A stretch of DNA of 49,213 bases from Amycolatopsis thailandensis (GCF_002234405.1 NZ_NMQT01000039.1:1-49213); one strand, 5' to 3'; positions 36,566-47,566 are shown, counted from the stretch's first letter. Notes: generated by a model from the letters alone, not told the origin. Made by a program: numbers and translations.

Positions 36566-37141
36566 GTGCCCAAGCGAGTCGATCACGAGCATCGGCGGCA
36601 GCAGATCGCCGCGGCCGTCCGCCGTATCGCGGCCGATCGGGGGCTCGAAGGCGTCAGCCTGAACGAGGTCGCCACCGAAGCGGGCATCTCGAAGGGGTTC
36701 GTCCAGCACTACTTCGCGTCGAGAGACGACATGCTGCGCTTCGCGGTCACCACCTTGCGAAGTGGACTCGAGGAGCGCATCGCCACTCCACCGGGGGCGG
36801 AGCCTCGGGTCCGGGATCTGCTCGTCGCCCTGCTCCCCCTCGACGAGCCCGGCCGGGACGCCGCGCTGGTCGCCAACGCCTTCGTCGTGCGCGCGCTCAA
36901 GGATCCGGAGATCGCCGGCCATTTCCGGACCGGTCACGGGCTGCTCCGCGACGCGGTGGCAGCCCTGCTCACCGCCGCCAAGGAGGCCGGGGCTCTCTCG
37001 CCGACCGTCGACCCCACTGCCGAAGCGGGCCTGCTCCTGGCCCTGGTCACCGGGCTGGCAGACGCGGTCCTGCTGGGTTACCAGACCGGCGAAGAGGCCG
37101 TCGCGCTGATCGACCTCCACCTGTCGAGGATCAGTACATGA
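36566..37141 (+). CDS. TetR-family regulator
   Basis: 191-residue repressor starting at GTG 36566, five bases after GGAGG. The N-terminal helix-turn-helix reads RRIAADRGLEGVSLNEVATEAGISKGFVQHYFASRDDML (about residues 18-57). The C-terminal ligand domain ends GYQTGEEAVALIDLHLSRIST. The C-terminal group looks BetI-like. It is divergent from the alpha/beta hydrolase operon across a highly symmetric operator and very likely represses both directions. Its last codons and stop lie inside the left arm of a 53-base inverted repeat. Confidence 0.92.
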   Translation: MPKRVDHEHRRQQIAAAVRRIAADRGLEGVSLNEVATEAGISKGFVQHYFASRDDMLRFAVTTLRSGLEERIATPPGAEPRVRDLLVALLPLDEPGRDAALVANAFVVRALKDPEIAGHFRTGHGLLRDAVAALLTAAKEAGALSPTVDPTAEAGLLLALVTGLADAVLLGYQTGEEAVALIDLHLSRIST

Positions 37142-37670
37142 AGGCCCCGTTTCCTTGCGCTAGGCGCCAGGGTCTCGGCAAAGTCGCGTAAGCGGGTGTC
37201 GTGAGTGACGGGGGAAGATTCCGGCCGTTGAGCGTCCGGAATCTTCCCCCGTCACCGGTCGCGCCTGGCGCGACCTTGATCAGCGGAGGATCGGGGACGT
37301 TGAGTGTTCCGGATCTTCCGTTGATCAAGATCCAAGACCGGGCACCCCTGGCGACGATGGAGGAATTGCGACGTTCAACGTCCCAATTCCTCCATCGTCG
37401 CGCCCTGGCAGCCGCGGAACCACCACTCACGCCCAGCTAGGCATAGGTAGGTAAACACCCCGATCCGCTCTAACCCGAAACACCACTCACGACCACCTGG
37501 GCCACTCCGCGTGCGAGTGGTGTCGGGATCGCGCCGGTGCGCCGCGTTGCGAAAGCCACTTTCGCAACGTTGAAGGTTGCGAAAGTGGCTTTCACAACCT
37601 CCTTGACCAGCGGAGAGGCGACTTTGCCGAGCCCCTGGCGCTAGGTGCAAGGAAGGGGCCTTCATGTACT
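37133..37670. repeat. Long inverted-repeat region with nested hairpins
   Basis: The gap between convergent tetR and hemH is bounded by inverted arms 37133-37187 and 37618-37670, which match over nearly all of about 53 bases. Inside are four strong hairpins: 37205-37224/37236-37255 (20 bp), 37276-37297/37307-37328 (imperfect), 37351-37368/37384-37401 (18 bp) and 37546-37568/37576-37598 (one mismatch), plus several GTCGTGAGTG-type motifs. There is no credible gene. The whole could fold into one branched structure. Confidence 0.8.
37198..37494. repeat. Compound intergenic element, copy 1
   Basis: Begins with GTCGTGAGTG (37198-37207) and ends with CACTCACGACC (up to 37494). The right end (37451-37494) shares a roughly 43-base block with the ends of 41117-41390. 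Both elements also contain a GACGTTG-centred hairpin followed by a GACCTTGATCARCGGARGATC segment. No coding capacity, so it may be a small non-autonomous repeat. Confidence 0.7.
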
Positions 37671-37675
37671 CCGGA

Positions 37676-38722
37676 CTAAGGGCGCGCAGGGCGTTTGGCG
37701 GGCTCGCAGCAACCGACCGCGCAAGGCGCCCCGTTGACCGTGCACCCGGCCGCCGGGAACGGCGACAGCTTTCGCGCCGGCGCCCCCTCGGTGTGCTCCC
37801 GGATCAGTTCGACGACGAGCTCCGCGAAGCGCGGGTCGGTGTCCGGCGTCGCGGCCCGTGCGAAGCCCATGCCGTGCTCCGCGGCCCGCTCGGCGGCCTC
37901 GTTGTCGAGGTCCCAGATCACCTCGAGGTGGTCGGACACGAAGCCGACCGGGCAGACGACCACCGAGGTGACGCCCTCGGCGTGGAGCGCGTCGATGTGG
38001 TCGACGATGTCCGGCTCCAGCCACGGCACCTGGGGCGGGCCGGAGCGCGACTGCCAGACGACGTCGTAGGTCTCGATCCCCGCTTCCGCCGCGACGAGAC
38101 GGGCGGCCTCGGCGATCTGGCGCGAGTAGCGTCGGCCGCCTTCGGACGGCGGCCCGGACGCGTTGTCGGCGGACTCCGGCACCGAGTGGGCGCAGAAGAC
38201 CGTCCGCGTTCCCGGCCGGTTCCCCAGCTCCGCGTGCGCGGCGCGGACGGCGTCGGCGAAGGCCGCGATGAACAGCGGGTGGTCGAAGAACTGCCGCAGC
38301 TTCACCAGTTCCGGCGCGCCGTCGCCGACGGCCGCGCGGGCACGCTCGATGTCCTCGTCGTACTGACGGCAGGCGGAGTAGCCGCCGTACGCGCTCGTGG
38401 GGAAGACCAGGACGCGCTGAGCGCCCGCCTTCGTCATCTCGGCGAGGGTGTCCTCGACCATCGGCCGCCAGTTGCGGTTGCCGAAGTGGACGGGCAGCTC
38501 GATCCCGGCCGCCGCGAGCTGCTTCTCCACCGCGGAGATCGCGTCCCGGTTCAGGCGGTTGATCGGCGAGATCCCGCCGAAGTGCTGATAGTGCTCGGAG
38601 ACCTCGAGCAGTCGTTCCCGGGGGACTCCCCGACCCCGCGTGACGTTCTCCAGGAACGGCATCACCTCGTCGGGTCCCTCGGGACCACCGAACGAAAGCC
38701 AAAGCAGCGCGTCGTAACCCAC
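37676..38722 (-). CDS. hemH: Ferrochelatase (coproporphyrin type)
   Basis: 348-residue enzyme inserting iron in the last steps of heme synthesis; in actinobacteria the substrate is coproporphyrin III, so cpfC is an alternative name. [29 protein letters not shown] opens the protein; the metal-site histidine lies in FCAHSVPE, and the [22 protein letters not shown] region is intact. C-terminal cysteines ([16 protein letters not shown]) match the 2Fe-2S-binding tail of actinobacterial ferrochelatases. GTG 38722 is set by family alignment. In M. tuberculosis the homologue hemZ follows fabG1-inhA directly; here 2.8 kb intervenes. Confidence 0.95.
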   Translation of the reverse strand: MGYDALLWLSFGGPEGPDEVMPFLENVTRGRGVPRERLLEVSEHYQHFGGISPINRLNRDAISAVEKQLAAAGIELPVHFGNRNWRPMVEDTLAEMTKAGAQRVLVFPTSAYGGYSACRQYDEDIERARAAVGDGAPELVKLRQFFDHPLFIAAFADAVRAAHAELGNRPGTRTVFCAHSVPESADNASGPPSEGGRRYSRQIAEAARLVAAEAGIETYDVVWQSRSGPPQVPWLEPDIVDHIDALHAEGVTSVVVCPVGFVSDHLEVIWDLDNEAAERAAEHGMGFARAATPDTDPRFAELVVELIREHTEGAPARKLSPFPAAGCTVNGAPCAVGCCEPAKRPARP

Positions 38723-38767
38723 CCCGTCATCTTGCCGTTGTGGCGCCTCGCACGCTGACCCGGCCCA

Positions 38768-38789
38768 TTTTGAACCAATCGATCCAAAA
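38768..38789. promoter_or_regulatory. TetR operator upstream of the second tetR
   Basis: A 22-base site of the form TTTTG-N12-CAAAA, with core ACCAATCGATC, lies 18 bases before the tetR start. A matching site is at 39427-39448 before the MFS gene (18 of 22 identical). It also lies within the divergent hemH upstream region. Confidence 0.75.
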
Positions 38790-38807
38790 CCTGGTACGGT
38801 CGCTTGC

Positions 38808-39392
38808 ATGGCCAGGCCGAAGGAATTCGACGAGCGCGCGGCGATCGGGCGCGCCATGGACGCGTTCTGGGTTCGCGGCTACGAGGGCACGTCGACCCAG
38901 GCCCTCTGCGAAGCCACCGGCCTGGGCCGCAGCAGCATCTACAACACCTTCACCAGCAAGCATGAACTGTTCGTGCGCGCGCTCGACCACTACGCCGAGC
39001 GCGGAATCGTGGCCAGAACGGCCTTGCTGGAGCAGTCCGGGACCGGCATCGAGCGATTCGGCGCCCTGTTCTCGTACACGATCGACGAGGAAGCCGCACA
39101 CCCCGGCCGAGGTTGCCTCGTGGTCAACACGGTGGCCGAGTTCGGCGACCGCGATCCCGAGATCAGGGCGCGGATCGACGCCGACACCAAGCGGCACCTC
39201 ACCCTTCTCGCGGCCTGCGCCAGGGAAGGACAGCTCGACGGGACGATCGACAGCGCCCGCGAGCCCGGCGACATCGCCGAGTTCGCGCACAGCACCGTCG
39301 CCGGCCTCCGGCTCATGTCCCGCCGCGGCGCCGGACGGACGGCCATGGACGCCGTCGCCGGCATCGCCCTGAACGGGATCGCCGCGAAGTAG
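38808..39392 (+). CDS. TetR-family regulator of an efflux cassette
   Basis: 194-residue repressor. The helix-turn-helix is [48 protein letters not shown], of the AcrR type; the ligand domain includes [25 protein letters not shown] 38808 has an operator palindrome upstream, and the MFS gene 71 bases downstream has the same palindrome, so it probably represses itself and the transporter. First gene of the plus-strand cassette that lies between inhA and hemH. Confidence 0.93.
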   Translation: MARPKEFDERAAIGRAMDAFWVRGYEGTSTQALCEATGLGRSSIYNTFTSKHELFVRALDHYAERGIVARTALLEQSGTGIERFGALFSYTIDEEAAHPGRGCLVVNTVAEFGDRDPEIRARIDADTKRHLTLLAACAREGQLDGTIDSAREPGDIAEFAHSTVAGLRLMSRRGAGRTAMDAVAGIALNGIAAK

Positions 39393-39426
39393 ACCGAAAC
39401 AAGCCTTGTGCGCGACGCTGCCCACA

Positions 39427-39448
39427 TTTTGGACCGATCAATACAAAA
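39427..39448. promoter_or_regulatory. Second TetR operator, before the MFS gene
   Basis: TTTTG-N12-CAAAA with core ACCGATCAAT, 15 bases upstream of the MFS GTG and next to its GGAGGG ribosome-binding site. It gives the efflux gene its own regulated start, separate from tetR. Confidence 0.75.
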
Positions 39449-39463
39449 CCGGAGGGAATCCTC

Positions 39464-40645
39464 GTGCCTTTGGCAGTCTGCGTACTCGGACTGAGCGTGT
39501 TCGCGCTCGGCACGTCCGAGTTCATGATCACCGGCCTGCTGCCGGGAATGGCGGCCGACCTGAACGTCGGCATCCCGGAGGCCGGTCTGCTCATCTCGGC
39601 CTTCGCGATCGGCATGGTGGTCGGCGCTCCCCTGCTCGCGATCGCGACACTGCGGGTGCCGAGGCGCGCCACCCTGATGGCCTTGCTCGTCGTCTTCGGG
39701 ATCTCGCATGTCGTCGGCGCGCTGGGGTCCGGGTACGCCCTGCTCTTCGCGACCCGTGTCATCAGCGCCGTCGCCTGCGCCGGGTTCTGGGCGGTCGCGG
39801 CGGCCACCGCCGTCGCGCTGGTCCCGGTCGAACGTCGTGGCCGGGCGCTGGCCATCCTGGTCGGCGGGCTCACCGTCGCGAACATCGCCGGGGTCCCCGC
39901 CGGAACCTTCCTCGGCCAGCACGCGGGCTGGCGAGCGGCCTTCTGGGCGGTCACGGCGCTGACCGTCGTCGCGCTGATCGGCGTCTTCGCCCTCGTTCCG
40001 GAAACCCAGAACGGCGAGGACAAGACCGACGTCTCGACCGAACTGCGGCTCTACCGCCGCGGCCGGTTCTGGCTGGCGCTCGGCGTGATCGCGCTCGCGC
40101 AGGCGATGATCTTCGCGACCTTCAGCTACCTCGCGCCCTTGCTGACCGAGATCGCCGGGCTGCCGGAAAGCTGGGTGCCGGGAGTGCTGTCGCTGTTCGG
40201 GCTCGGCGCGCTGATCGGCATCACCGCGGGCGGACGGCTCGCCGACGCAAGGCCTTTCGCGACCCTCTACGGCGGCCTCGGCGTCGCGTTGCTCGCCCTG
40301 GTGCTGCTCGCGCTCTCCGGCCCCGCGACCCCGGTCGCGATCTTCGCCGTATTCCTGTTCGGCGTCGCCGGATTCGGGATCAATCCCGCCCTGAACGTCC
40401 GCGCCTTCGCCGTGGCGGGCAACGCGCCCACCCTCGTCGGCGCGAGCACGACGGCCGCCTTCAACGTCGGCAACACCGTCGGCCCCTGGCTCGGCGGCGA
40501 ATCGATCGACGCCGGCCTCGGCTATCCCAGCGTCGCGTGGGTGAGCGTCGGACTCGGTGCCGCCACCGTGCTCGTACTCACCCTCGCCGCCGGTGTCCAG
40601 CGCACCGACGACATCCGTCTGCTTCGCGAACCTGTTACCCAGTAA
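39464..40645 (+). CDS. MFS efflux transporter
   Basis: 393-residue, about twelve-helix protein of the DHA1 arabinose-efflux/Cmx-like group. PLAVCVLGLSVFALGTSEFMITGLLPGMAADLNV is the typical first helix; PRRATL is in the helix 2-3 loop and the GVPAGTFLGQHAGWRAAFW antiporter motif C-like segment follows. GTG 39464 has GGAGGG seven bases upstream. A charged loop NGEDKTDVSTELRLYRRG separates the two halves. Probable drug/proton antiporter controlled by the adjacent TetR. Confidence 0.93.
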   Translation: MPLAVCVLGLSVFALGTSEFMITGLLPGMAADLNVGIPEAGLLISAFAIGMVVGAPLLAIATLRVPRRATLMALLVVFGISHVVGALGSGYALLFATRVISAVACAGFWAVAAATAVALVPVERRGRALAILVGGLTVANIAGVPAGTFLGQHAGWRAAFWAVTALTVVALIGVFALVPETQNGEDKTDVSTELRLYRRGRFWLALGVIALAQAMIFATFSYLAPLLTEIAGLPESWVPGVLSLFGLGALIGITAGGRLADARPFATLYGGLGVALLALVLLALSGPATPVAIFAVFLFGVAGFGINPALNVRAFAVAGNAPTLVGASTTAAFNVGNTVGPWLGGESIDAGLGYPSVAWVSVGLGAATVLVLTLAAGVQRTDDIRLLREPVTQ

Positions 40646-40653
40646 GGAGAATC

Positions 40654-41058
40654 ATGTCCGACCGAACACAGGCCACGCTCACCGAGTTCTTCCGGCGAAT
40701 GTCCACAGGGGACACCGACGGCGCCTCGGAACTCTTCGCCGACAGCGTCGCGTGGGACATCCCCGGCGCGACCGAACTGGTCCCGTGGATCGGTCCGCGC
40801 CGGAACCCGGCGGAGATCCGCGAGTTCTACGACCTGCTCGACAACGGCCTCGTCAAGGACCGGTTCGACGTCGAGCGGGTGCTCGTCGACGGGCCGCACG
40901 CGGTCGCGATCGGCCGTCTCCGCTCGATCATCCGCAGCACCGGCAAGGTCATCGACTCGGCCTTCACCATCGAGTTCGAGGTGAACGACGACGGGCGGAT
41001 CACCAAGTACCTGCTCCTCGAAGACTCCTGGCACGTCGCGAACGCCGTCCTGCCCTGA
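40654..41058 (+). CDS. SnoaL-like (NTF2 fold) protein
   Basis: 134-residue single-domain protein of the SnoaL/NTF2-like superfamily. LTEFFRRMSTGDTDGASELFADSVAWDIPGATELVPWIGPRRNPAEIREFYDLL is the cone-fold N-terminus; the beta-sheet half includes HAVAIGRLRSIIRSTGKVIDSAFTIEFEVNDDGRI. Members are isomerases, cyclases or binding proteins. ATG 40654 has AAGGAGA upstream and follows the MFS gene by eight bases, so it may bind or modify the exported compound (inference). Confidence 0.88.
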   Translation: MSDRTQATLTEFFRRMSTGDTDGASELFADSVAWDIPGATELVPWIGPRRNPAEIREFYDLLDNGLVKDRFDVERVLVDGPHAVAIGRLRSIIRSTGKVIDSAFTIEFEVNDDGRITKYLLLEDSWHVANAVLP

Positions 41059-41116
41059 CACGTCGAGAGGTCGGCCGGGTCAGGTGTCCGTGCGGCGATC
41101 GCCGTTCGGTCCAGGT

Positions 41117-41390
41117 GGTCGTGAGTGGCGATTCGAGTTAGAGCGGACCGGTATTTACACCCACGCCTGAACTGGGTGAGTGTGGTGGTTCAGCGGCTGT
41201 CCGGTCGCGACGGTGAAGGAATTGGGACGTTGGACGTCCCAATTCCTTCACCGTGGGGTCGCCCCGGGCTTCGGACCTTGATCAACGGAAGATCCGGGAC
41301 ACTCAACGTCCCAAATCCTCCACACTCGCCGATCACACCAGCGGGTAGTTAAATACGCGTCCGCCAGAACCCGAAACGCCACTCACGACC
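41117..41390. repeat. Compound intergenic element, copy 2
   Basis: About 43-base inverted ends, 41117-41158 and 41348-41390, carry the GTCGTGAGTGGCGATTCG-type sequence outermost. Inside is a perfect 20-bp hairpin (41211-41230/41234-41253, loop TGG) and an imperfect one (41287-41299/41309-41321) after GACCTTGATCAACGG. It occupies most of the 424-base gap 41059-41482; no gene is evident there. Confidence 0.75.
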
Positions 41391-41416
41391 CACTCAGCCC
41401 ACCGCTCGCCCGCTTG

Positions 41417-41474
41417 AAGCGCGTGAAGACCCCTTCCTTCGGCTCAGCCGAGGGAAGAGGGCCTTCACGCGCTT
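41417..41474. terminator. Hairpin terminator of fabG-inhA
   Basis: Long, slightly imperfect arms 41417-41444 and 41446-41474 start eight bases beyond the inhA stop. Arm core is GCGTGAAGACCCCTTCCTT, another version of the shared terminator sequence. Confidence 0.8.
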
Positions 41475-41482
41475 GAACGAGA

Positions 41483-42250
41483 TCAGATGCCGAGCGAGTG
41501 CACTCCGCCGTCCACCATGATCATCGAGCCGGTCGTGGCGGGCAGCCAGTCCGACAGGACGGCGCAGACCGACTTCGCCGTCGGGTCCGGGTCGGAGCTG
41601 TCCCAGCCGAGCGGCGCACGGTCGCCCCAGCCCTCCTCCAGCTCGGAGAACCCGGGGATCGACTTCGCGGCCATGGTCTTCATCGGACCGGCGCTGACCA
41701 GGTTGACCCGGATCCCCTTCGGGCCGAGGTCGCGAGCCAGGTACCGGTTCACCGACTCCAGCGCCGCCTTCGCCACGCCCATCCAGTTGTAGACGGGCCA
41801 CGCGACGCGCGCGTCGAAGTCCATGCCGACGATCGACGAACCGCGCGACAGCAGCGGCAGGGTCGCGACGGCGAGCGACTTGAAGGAGTACGCCGAGACG
41901 TCGACGGCCACCTTCACGTCCTCGCTCGGGGCGTCCAGGAACGGCGCGCCGAGGCAGGACTGCGGGGCGAACCCGATCGAGTGCAGCACGCCGTCGAGAC
42001 CGTCGACGTGCTCACGGACGCGGTCGGCGAGGGAGTCGAGGTGCTCCTGGTTGGTGACGTCCAGCTCCAGCACCGGCGCCTCCTCGGGGAGGCGCTTGGC
42101 GATGCGCTCGACGAGCGACAGCCTGCCGAAGCCGGTGAGCACGACCTTCGCGCCCTCCTGCTGCGCGATCTTGGCCGCGTGGAACGCGAGCGAGGCGTCG
42201 GTGATGACGCCGGTGATCAGCAGGCGCTTGCCTTCGAGCAGTCCTGGCAC
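41483..42250 (-). CDS. inhA: NADH-dependent enoyl-ACP reductase (InhA type)
   Basis: 255-residue final reductase of the fatty-acid elongation cycle. N-terminal [18 protein letters not shown] binds NADH; SIGFAP contains the Ser equivalent to InhA Ser94; active-site Tyr154 and Lys161 (YNWMGVAK) correspond to InhA Tyr158 and Lys165; the end is [13 protein letters not shown]. The VITDAS sequence is the InhA rather than the FabI form. It is 49 bases after fabG, matching mabA-inhA. Confidence 0.95.
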   Translation of the reverse strand: MPGLLEGKRLLITGVITDASLAFHAAKIAQQEGAKVVLTGFGRLSLVERIAKRLPEEAPVLELDVTNQEHLDSLADRVREHVDGLDGVLHSIGFAPQSCLGAPFLDAPSEDVKVAVDVSAYSFKSLAVATLPLLSRGSSIVGMDFDARVAWPVYNWMGVAKAALESVNRYLARDLGPKGIRVNLVSAGPMKTMAAKSIPGFSELEEGWGDRAPLGWDSSDPDPTAKSVCAVLSDWLPATTGSMIMVDGGVHSLGI

Positions 42251-42299
42251 GGGACCTCCAGTCCGGAGTTGTTGCGATCAGTACGGGAAAACGGGGACG

Positions 42300-44542
<2,243 letters not shown>

Positions 44543-44558
44543 ACGGGAAGGTGTGGTC

Positions 44559-45221
44559 ATGCGGTTGCTGCTGGTCGAAGACGACGCCGGCGTCGCCGAC
44601 GCGCTGTCCGAAACGCTGCAAGCGCGTGGCCACACCGTCTCCCACGCGATCCGGGGCTGCGACGCGCTGCACCGGCATCGCGAGGCCGACGTGATCCTGC
44701 TGGATCTCGGCCTGCCCGACATGGACGGGCTGGACGTGCTCCGCAAGGTCCGTCAGGTGTCGCTGGTGCCGGTGCTGGTCCTCACCGCGCGCGGGGACGA
44801 GCGGTCCGTGGTGCGCGGGCTGCGGCTCGGCGCCGACGACTACCTGACCAAACCGGTCCGCCTCGCCGAACTGCTGGCGAGGATGGACGCGGTGGTGCGC
44901 CGCGCCGCCATCACTGCCGCGCCCCAGGACGACATCGTCCGCGTCGAGGACGTCGAGATCGACCTCGGGGCCCGGCGGGTGCTGGTCGACGGGACCGACA
45001 TCGGCCTCACCACCAAGGAATTCGCCGTGCTGGCGGTGCTCGCCGCCCGGCCCGGCACGGCGGTGAGCCGCCAGCAGCTGATGGACGAGGTCTGGGGCGA
45101 CGCGTACCTCGCCGTCTCCCGCTCGCTGGACGTGCACCTGACCCAGCTGCGCGCGAAACTCGACCGGCCGGGGCTGCTGACCACGATCCGGGGATTCGGC
45201 TACCGCTTCGGCCGGGACTGA
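44559..45221 (+). CDS. OmpR-type response regulator (TctD-like)
   Basis: 220-residue regulator. Receiver: Asp8-Asp9, phosphoacceptor Asp49 (ILLDLGLPDMDG), Thr75 and Lys98 (TKPV). The C-terminal winged helix (about 125-220) includes LTTKEFAVLAVLAARPGTAVSRQQLMDEVWG and RSLDVHLTQLRAKL. This layout is typical of regulators of organic-acid uptake such as TctD. It follows the symporter by 16 bases and precedes the kinase by three. Confidence 0.94.
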   Translation: MRLLLVEDDAGVADALSETLQARGHTVSHAIRGCDALHRHREADVILLDLGLPDMDGLDVLRKVRQVSLVPVLVLTARGDERSVVRGLRLGADDYLTKPVRLAELLARMDAVVRRAAITAAPQDDIVRVEDVEIDLGARRVLVDGTDIGLTTKEFAVLAVLAARPGTAVSRQQLMDEVWGDAYLAVSRSLDVHLTQLRAKLDRPGLLTTIRGFGYRFGRD

Positions 45222-45224
45222 GCG

Positions 45225-46628
45225 GTGCGCACCCGGCTGCTGGTCGTTCTCGTCGCGCTCGCGCTCACCGTCGTCGCCGCGTTCGCGATCCCGCTGTTCG
45301 GGTCGACCGCCGCGCAGCGGACCCAGCAGCTGGTGATCGCCCGCAACGCCGACGTCGACCGATTCGTCGTCCTCGCCCAGCAGGCCGTCGACGCCGATGA
45401 CCCGACCACGCTGACGGTCGACGCCGAGCGGTATTCGTCGTTATACGGCGAAGCCGTCGTGGTGGTCGACGCGCGCGGAATGCCGCTGGTCGAAACCGGT
45501 GGGATGACGGCCGCGGAGCCCTTCGTGCGCTCACTCGTCGAGTCCGCCCTGCGCAACCAGCCCGCGAAGGGACCCGAACAGCTGAGCCCGTGGTCGGCGG
45601 ATCCGGTCTACTTCGCCCGGCCGGTCGGCACCGGGACGCGGGTGGCCGGAGTCGTCGTCCTTCGCGCTTCGGTGACCACGGCGGCGGACGACGTCACGAC
45701 CCGCTGGGCGGCGATCGTGGCGGGCGCGGTCCTGGTCGCCGCGGTTTTCGTCCTGCTCGCGGTGCTCCTGGCCCGCTGGATGGTGCGGCCGCTGCACGAA
45801 CTGGAGACCGGCGTGCAGGCGGTGACCGAGGGCCATCGCGCCGAGGTCCCCGATCGCGCCGGACCGAAGGAGTTGCGTTCTCTCGCGACGTCGTTCAACC
45901 GGATGTCCGACGCCGTCGTCGAGGCGTCCGAACAGCAGCGGCGGCTCGTCGCGGACGCGTCGCACCAGCTGCGGAATCCCATGGCGGCCTTGCGATTGCG
46001 GGTGGATTCCCTGGCCGCGCAGGTGGACGGCGACGGTCAGCGGGCCTACCGCGCGACAGTCGCGGAGGTCGAACGCCTGGAGTCCTTGTTGGACGGACTG
46101 CTCGCGCTGGCGCTCGCCGAAAGCGCCGCGACCCGGCTCGCGGCGGGTGAATCCGGCGACGAACCCTGCGATCTCCCGGCGGTGCTGGCCGAACGAGTCG
46201 ACGCGTGGCGTCCGTCGGCAGACGACGCTGGAGTCGATCTCGCGGCGGCGGAGGGCCACGACGAGCCGGTGCCCGTGCGATGCTCGGAAAGCGAACTGGC
46301 CCAGGTGCTCGACGTCCTGCTGGACAACGCGGTGCACTACGCGGGCCAGGGCGCCACCATCACCACCGGCTACGAGGCCGGCGACACGACCGCCACGCTT
46401 TTCGTGTCCGACAACGGCCCCGGACTGTCCACAGAGGACCGTGAACGCGCGACCGAACGGTTCTGGCGGGCCGGAGGCGACGGCGCGCCGCGCGGGATGG
46501 GCCTCGGGCTCGCGATCGCGAGCCAGCACGTGCTCGCCCGCGGCGGGAAACTGGAGCTTCGCGAAGCCCAGCCGCACGGACTCGAAGTCCGCGTCGAACT
46601 CCCGCTCGTCACGGGAGGCACGCCATGA
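45225..46628 (+). CDS. Membrane sensor histidine kinase
   Basis: 467-residue kinase. Helices at about 5-25 and 161-184 bracket an external domain of roughly 135 residues; HAMP follows (184-235). The phosphorylated His247 lies in DASHQLRNPMAAL; ATP-binding motifs are DNAVHYAGQGA (N box), DNGPGL (G1) and GMGLGLAIA (G2). Codon 73 is the rare TTA (45441-45443). Its stop overlaps the ATG of the TAXI binding protein by four bases (ATGA), so the two are translated together. GTG 45225 is the start. Confidence 0.93.
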   Translation: MRTRLLVVLVALALTVVAAFAIPLFGSTAAQRTQQLVIARNADVDRFVVLAQQAVDADDPTTLTVDAERYSSLYGEAVVVVDARGMPLVETGGMTAAEPFVRSLVESALRNQPAKGPEQLSPWSADPVYFARPVGTGTRVAGVVVLRASVTTAADDVTTRWAAIVAGAVLVAAVFVLLAVLLARWMVRPLHELETGVQAVTEGHRAEVPDRAGPKELRSLATSFNRMSDAVVEASEQQRRLVADASHQLRNPMAALRLRVDSLAAQVDGDGQRAYRATVAEVERLESLLDGLLALALAESAATRLAAGESGDEPCDLPAVLAERVDAWRPSADDAGVDLAAAEGHDEPVPVRCSESELAQVLDVLLDNAVHYAGQGATITTGYEAGDTTATLFVSDNGPGLSTEDRERATERFWRAGGDGAPRGMGLGLAIASQHVLARGGKLELREAQPHGLEVRVELPLVTGGTP

Positions 46629-47566
46629 CCGTCACCAGGCGTACCGCCCTCCTCGCCGGGCTCGCCACGCTCGCGGGCTGTTCGACGGCGGGCTATCAGG
46701 GCCCGGACCGCGAGATAGTCATCGCGGCGGGCGAGAGCGGCGGGTTCTACCTCGCCTTCGCGGAGCTGCTGGCCCAGCAGCTGAACCGGGTGGAGCCCCG
46801 GCTGCGGGCGACGGCCGTCGCGACCGAGGCCAGTGTCGAGAACCTGCGCCGGCTGCGGGACGGCCGGGCCGATCTCGGGCTCGTTCTCGGCGACGTCGCC
46901 GAGTCCGCCTTCTCCGGAGCGGACCCGTTCTCGGTCCCGATGTCGTTCTCGGCCATCGGCCGCGTCTACGAGAACTACCACCAGCTCGTGGTCCGCGCGG
47001 ACGGCGGCGTGCGGTCCCTTTCCGATCTGGCCGGACGGCCGGTGGCGATGGGCGCGAACGGATCCGGCGTCGCGGTGTTCAGCACGCGGCTGTTCGCCCG
47101 CGCGCGGATCCCGGTGCACGCGAAGAACCTCCTGCTCGGGGAGGCGATCAACGCACTGATGGCGCACGAGGTCGACGCCCTGTTCTGGTCCGGCGGGATC
47201 CCCACGCCCGCGCTCACCGAGCTGAACCGGACCACCCCGATCACGCTCCTCCCCCTCGACGCCCACCTGCCGGCCCTGCGCGCGGGCTACGGCCCGGTGT
47301 ACGACCAGGTCCACGTTCCAGCGCAGGCCTACCAGGGAGTCGGTGAACTGCGGACGATCGGCGTCGCGAACCTGCTGCTGGCGGCGCCTTCCCTGCCCGA
47401 CGACGCCGCGGCCGCGGTCGCGCGGGTACTGGCCGGGCACGCCGCCGACCTCGTCCCGGCACCCGCCGTCGGGACCCAGTTCCTCGACGTCCGGACGCTG
47501 ATCGGCACCGGCAAGGTGCCGCTGCACCCTGGGGCCGCCTCGGCCTACCGTGCCCTGCACGGGTGA
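46625..47566 (+). CDS. TAXI-family solute-binding lipoprotein
   Basis: 313-residue binding protein of the TRAP-associated extracytoplasmic immunogenic (TAXI) family, ligands often glutamate or 2-oxoglutarate. The N-terminus TRRTALLAGLATLAGC has an RR pair and a lipobox, Cys19, consistent with a membrane-tethered, possibly Tat-exported lipoprotein. REIVIAAGESGGFYLAFAELLAQQLN and TEASVENLRRLRDGRADLGLVLGD are typical of the fold. No TRAP permease (DctM/Q) gene lies nearby; its ATGA overlap with the kinase suggests a sensory role. Confidence 0.9.
   Translation: MTVTRRTALLAGLATLAGCSTAGYQGPDREIVIAAGESGGFYLAFAELLAQQLNRVEPRLRATAVATEASVENLRRLRDGRADLGLVLGDVAESAFSGADPFSVPMSFSAIGRVYENYHQLVVRADGGVRSLSDLAGRPVAMGANGSGVAVFSTRLFARARIPVHAKNLLLGEAINALMAHEVDALFWSGGIPTPALTELNRTTPITLLPLDAHLPALRAGYGPVYDQVHVPAQAYQGVGELRTIGVANLLLAAPSLPDDAAAAVARVLAGHAADLVPAPAVGTQFLDVRTLIGTGKVPLHPGAASAYRALHG

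Noticed and set aside
37198..37600. Serial hairpins resembling a CRISPR array
   Set aside because: Repeat units differ in length and sequence, spacing is irregular, no unique spacers alternate with constant repeats, and no cas genes are present.
38808..41058. Integrated element with integrase
   Set aside because: No integrase, transposase or attachment-site duplication is visible; only gene order and repeats suggest an insertion.
46625..47566. Complete TRAP transporter
   Set aside because: Only the binding protein is present; the neighbouring symporter belongs to the MFS and not to DctM.
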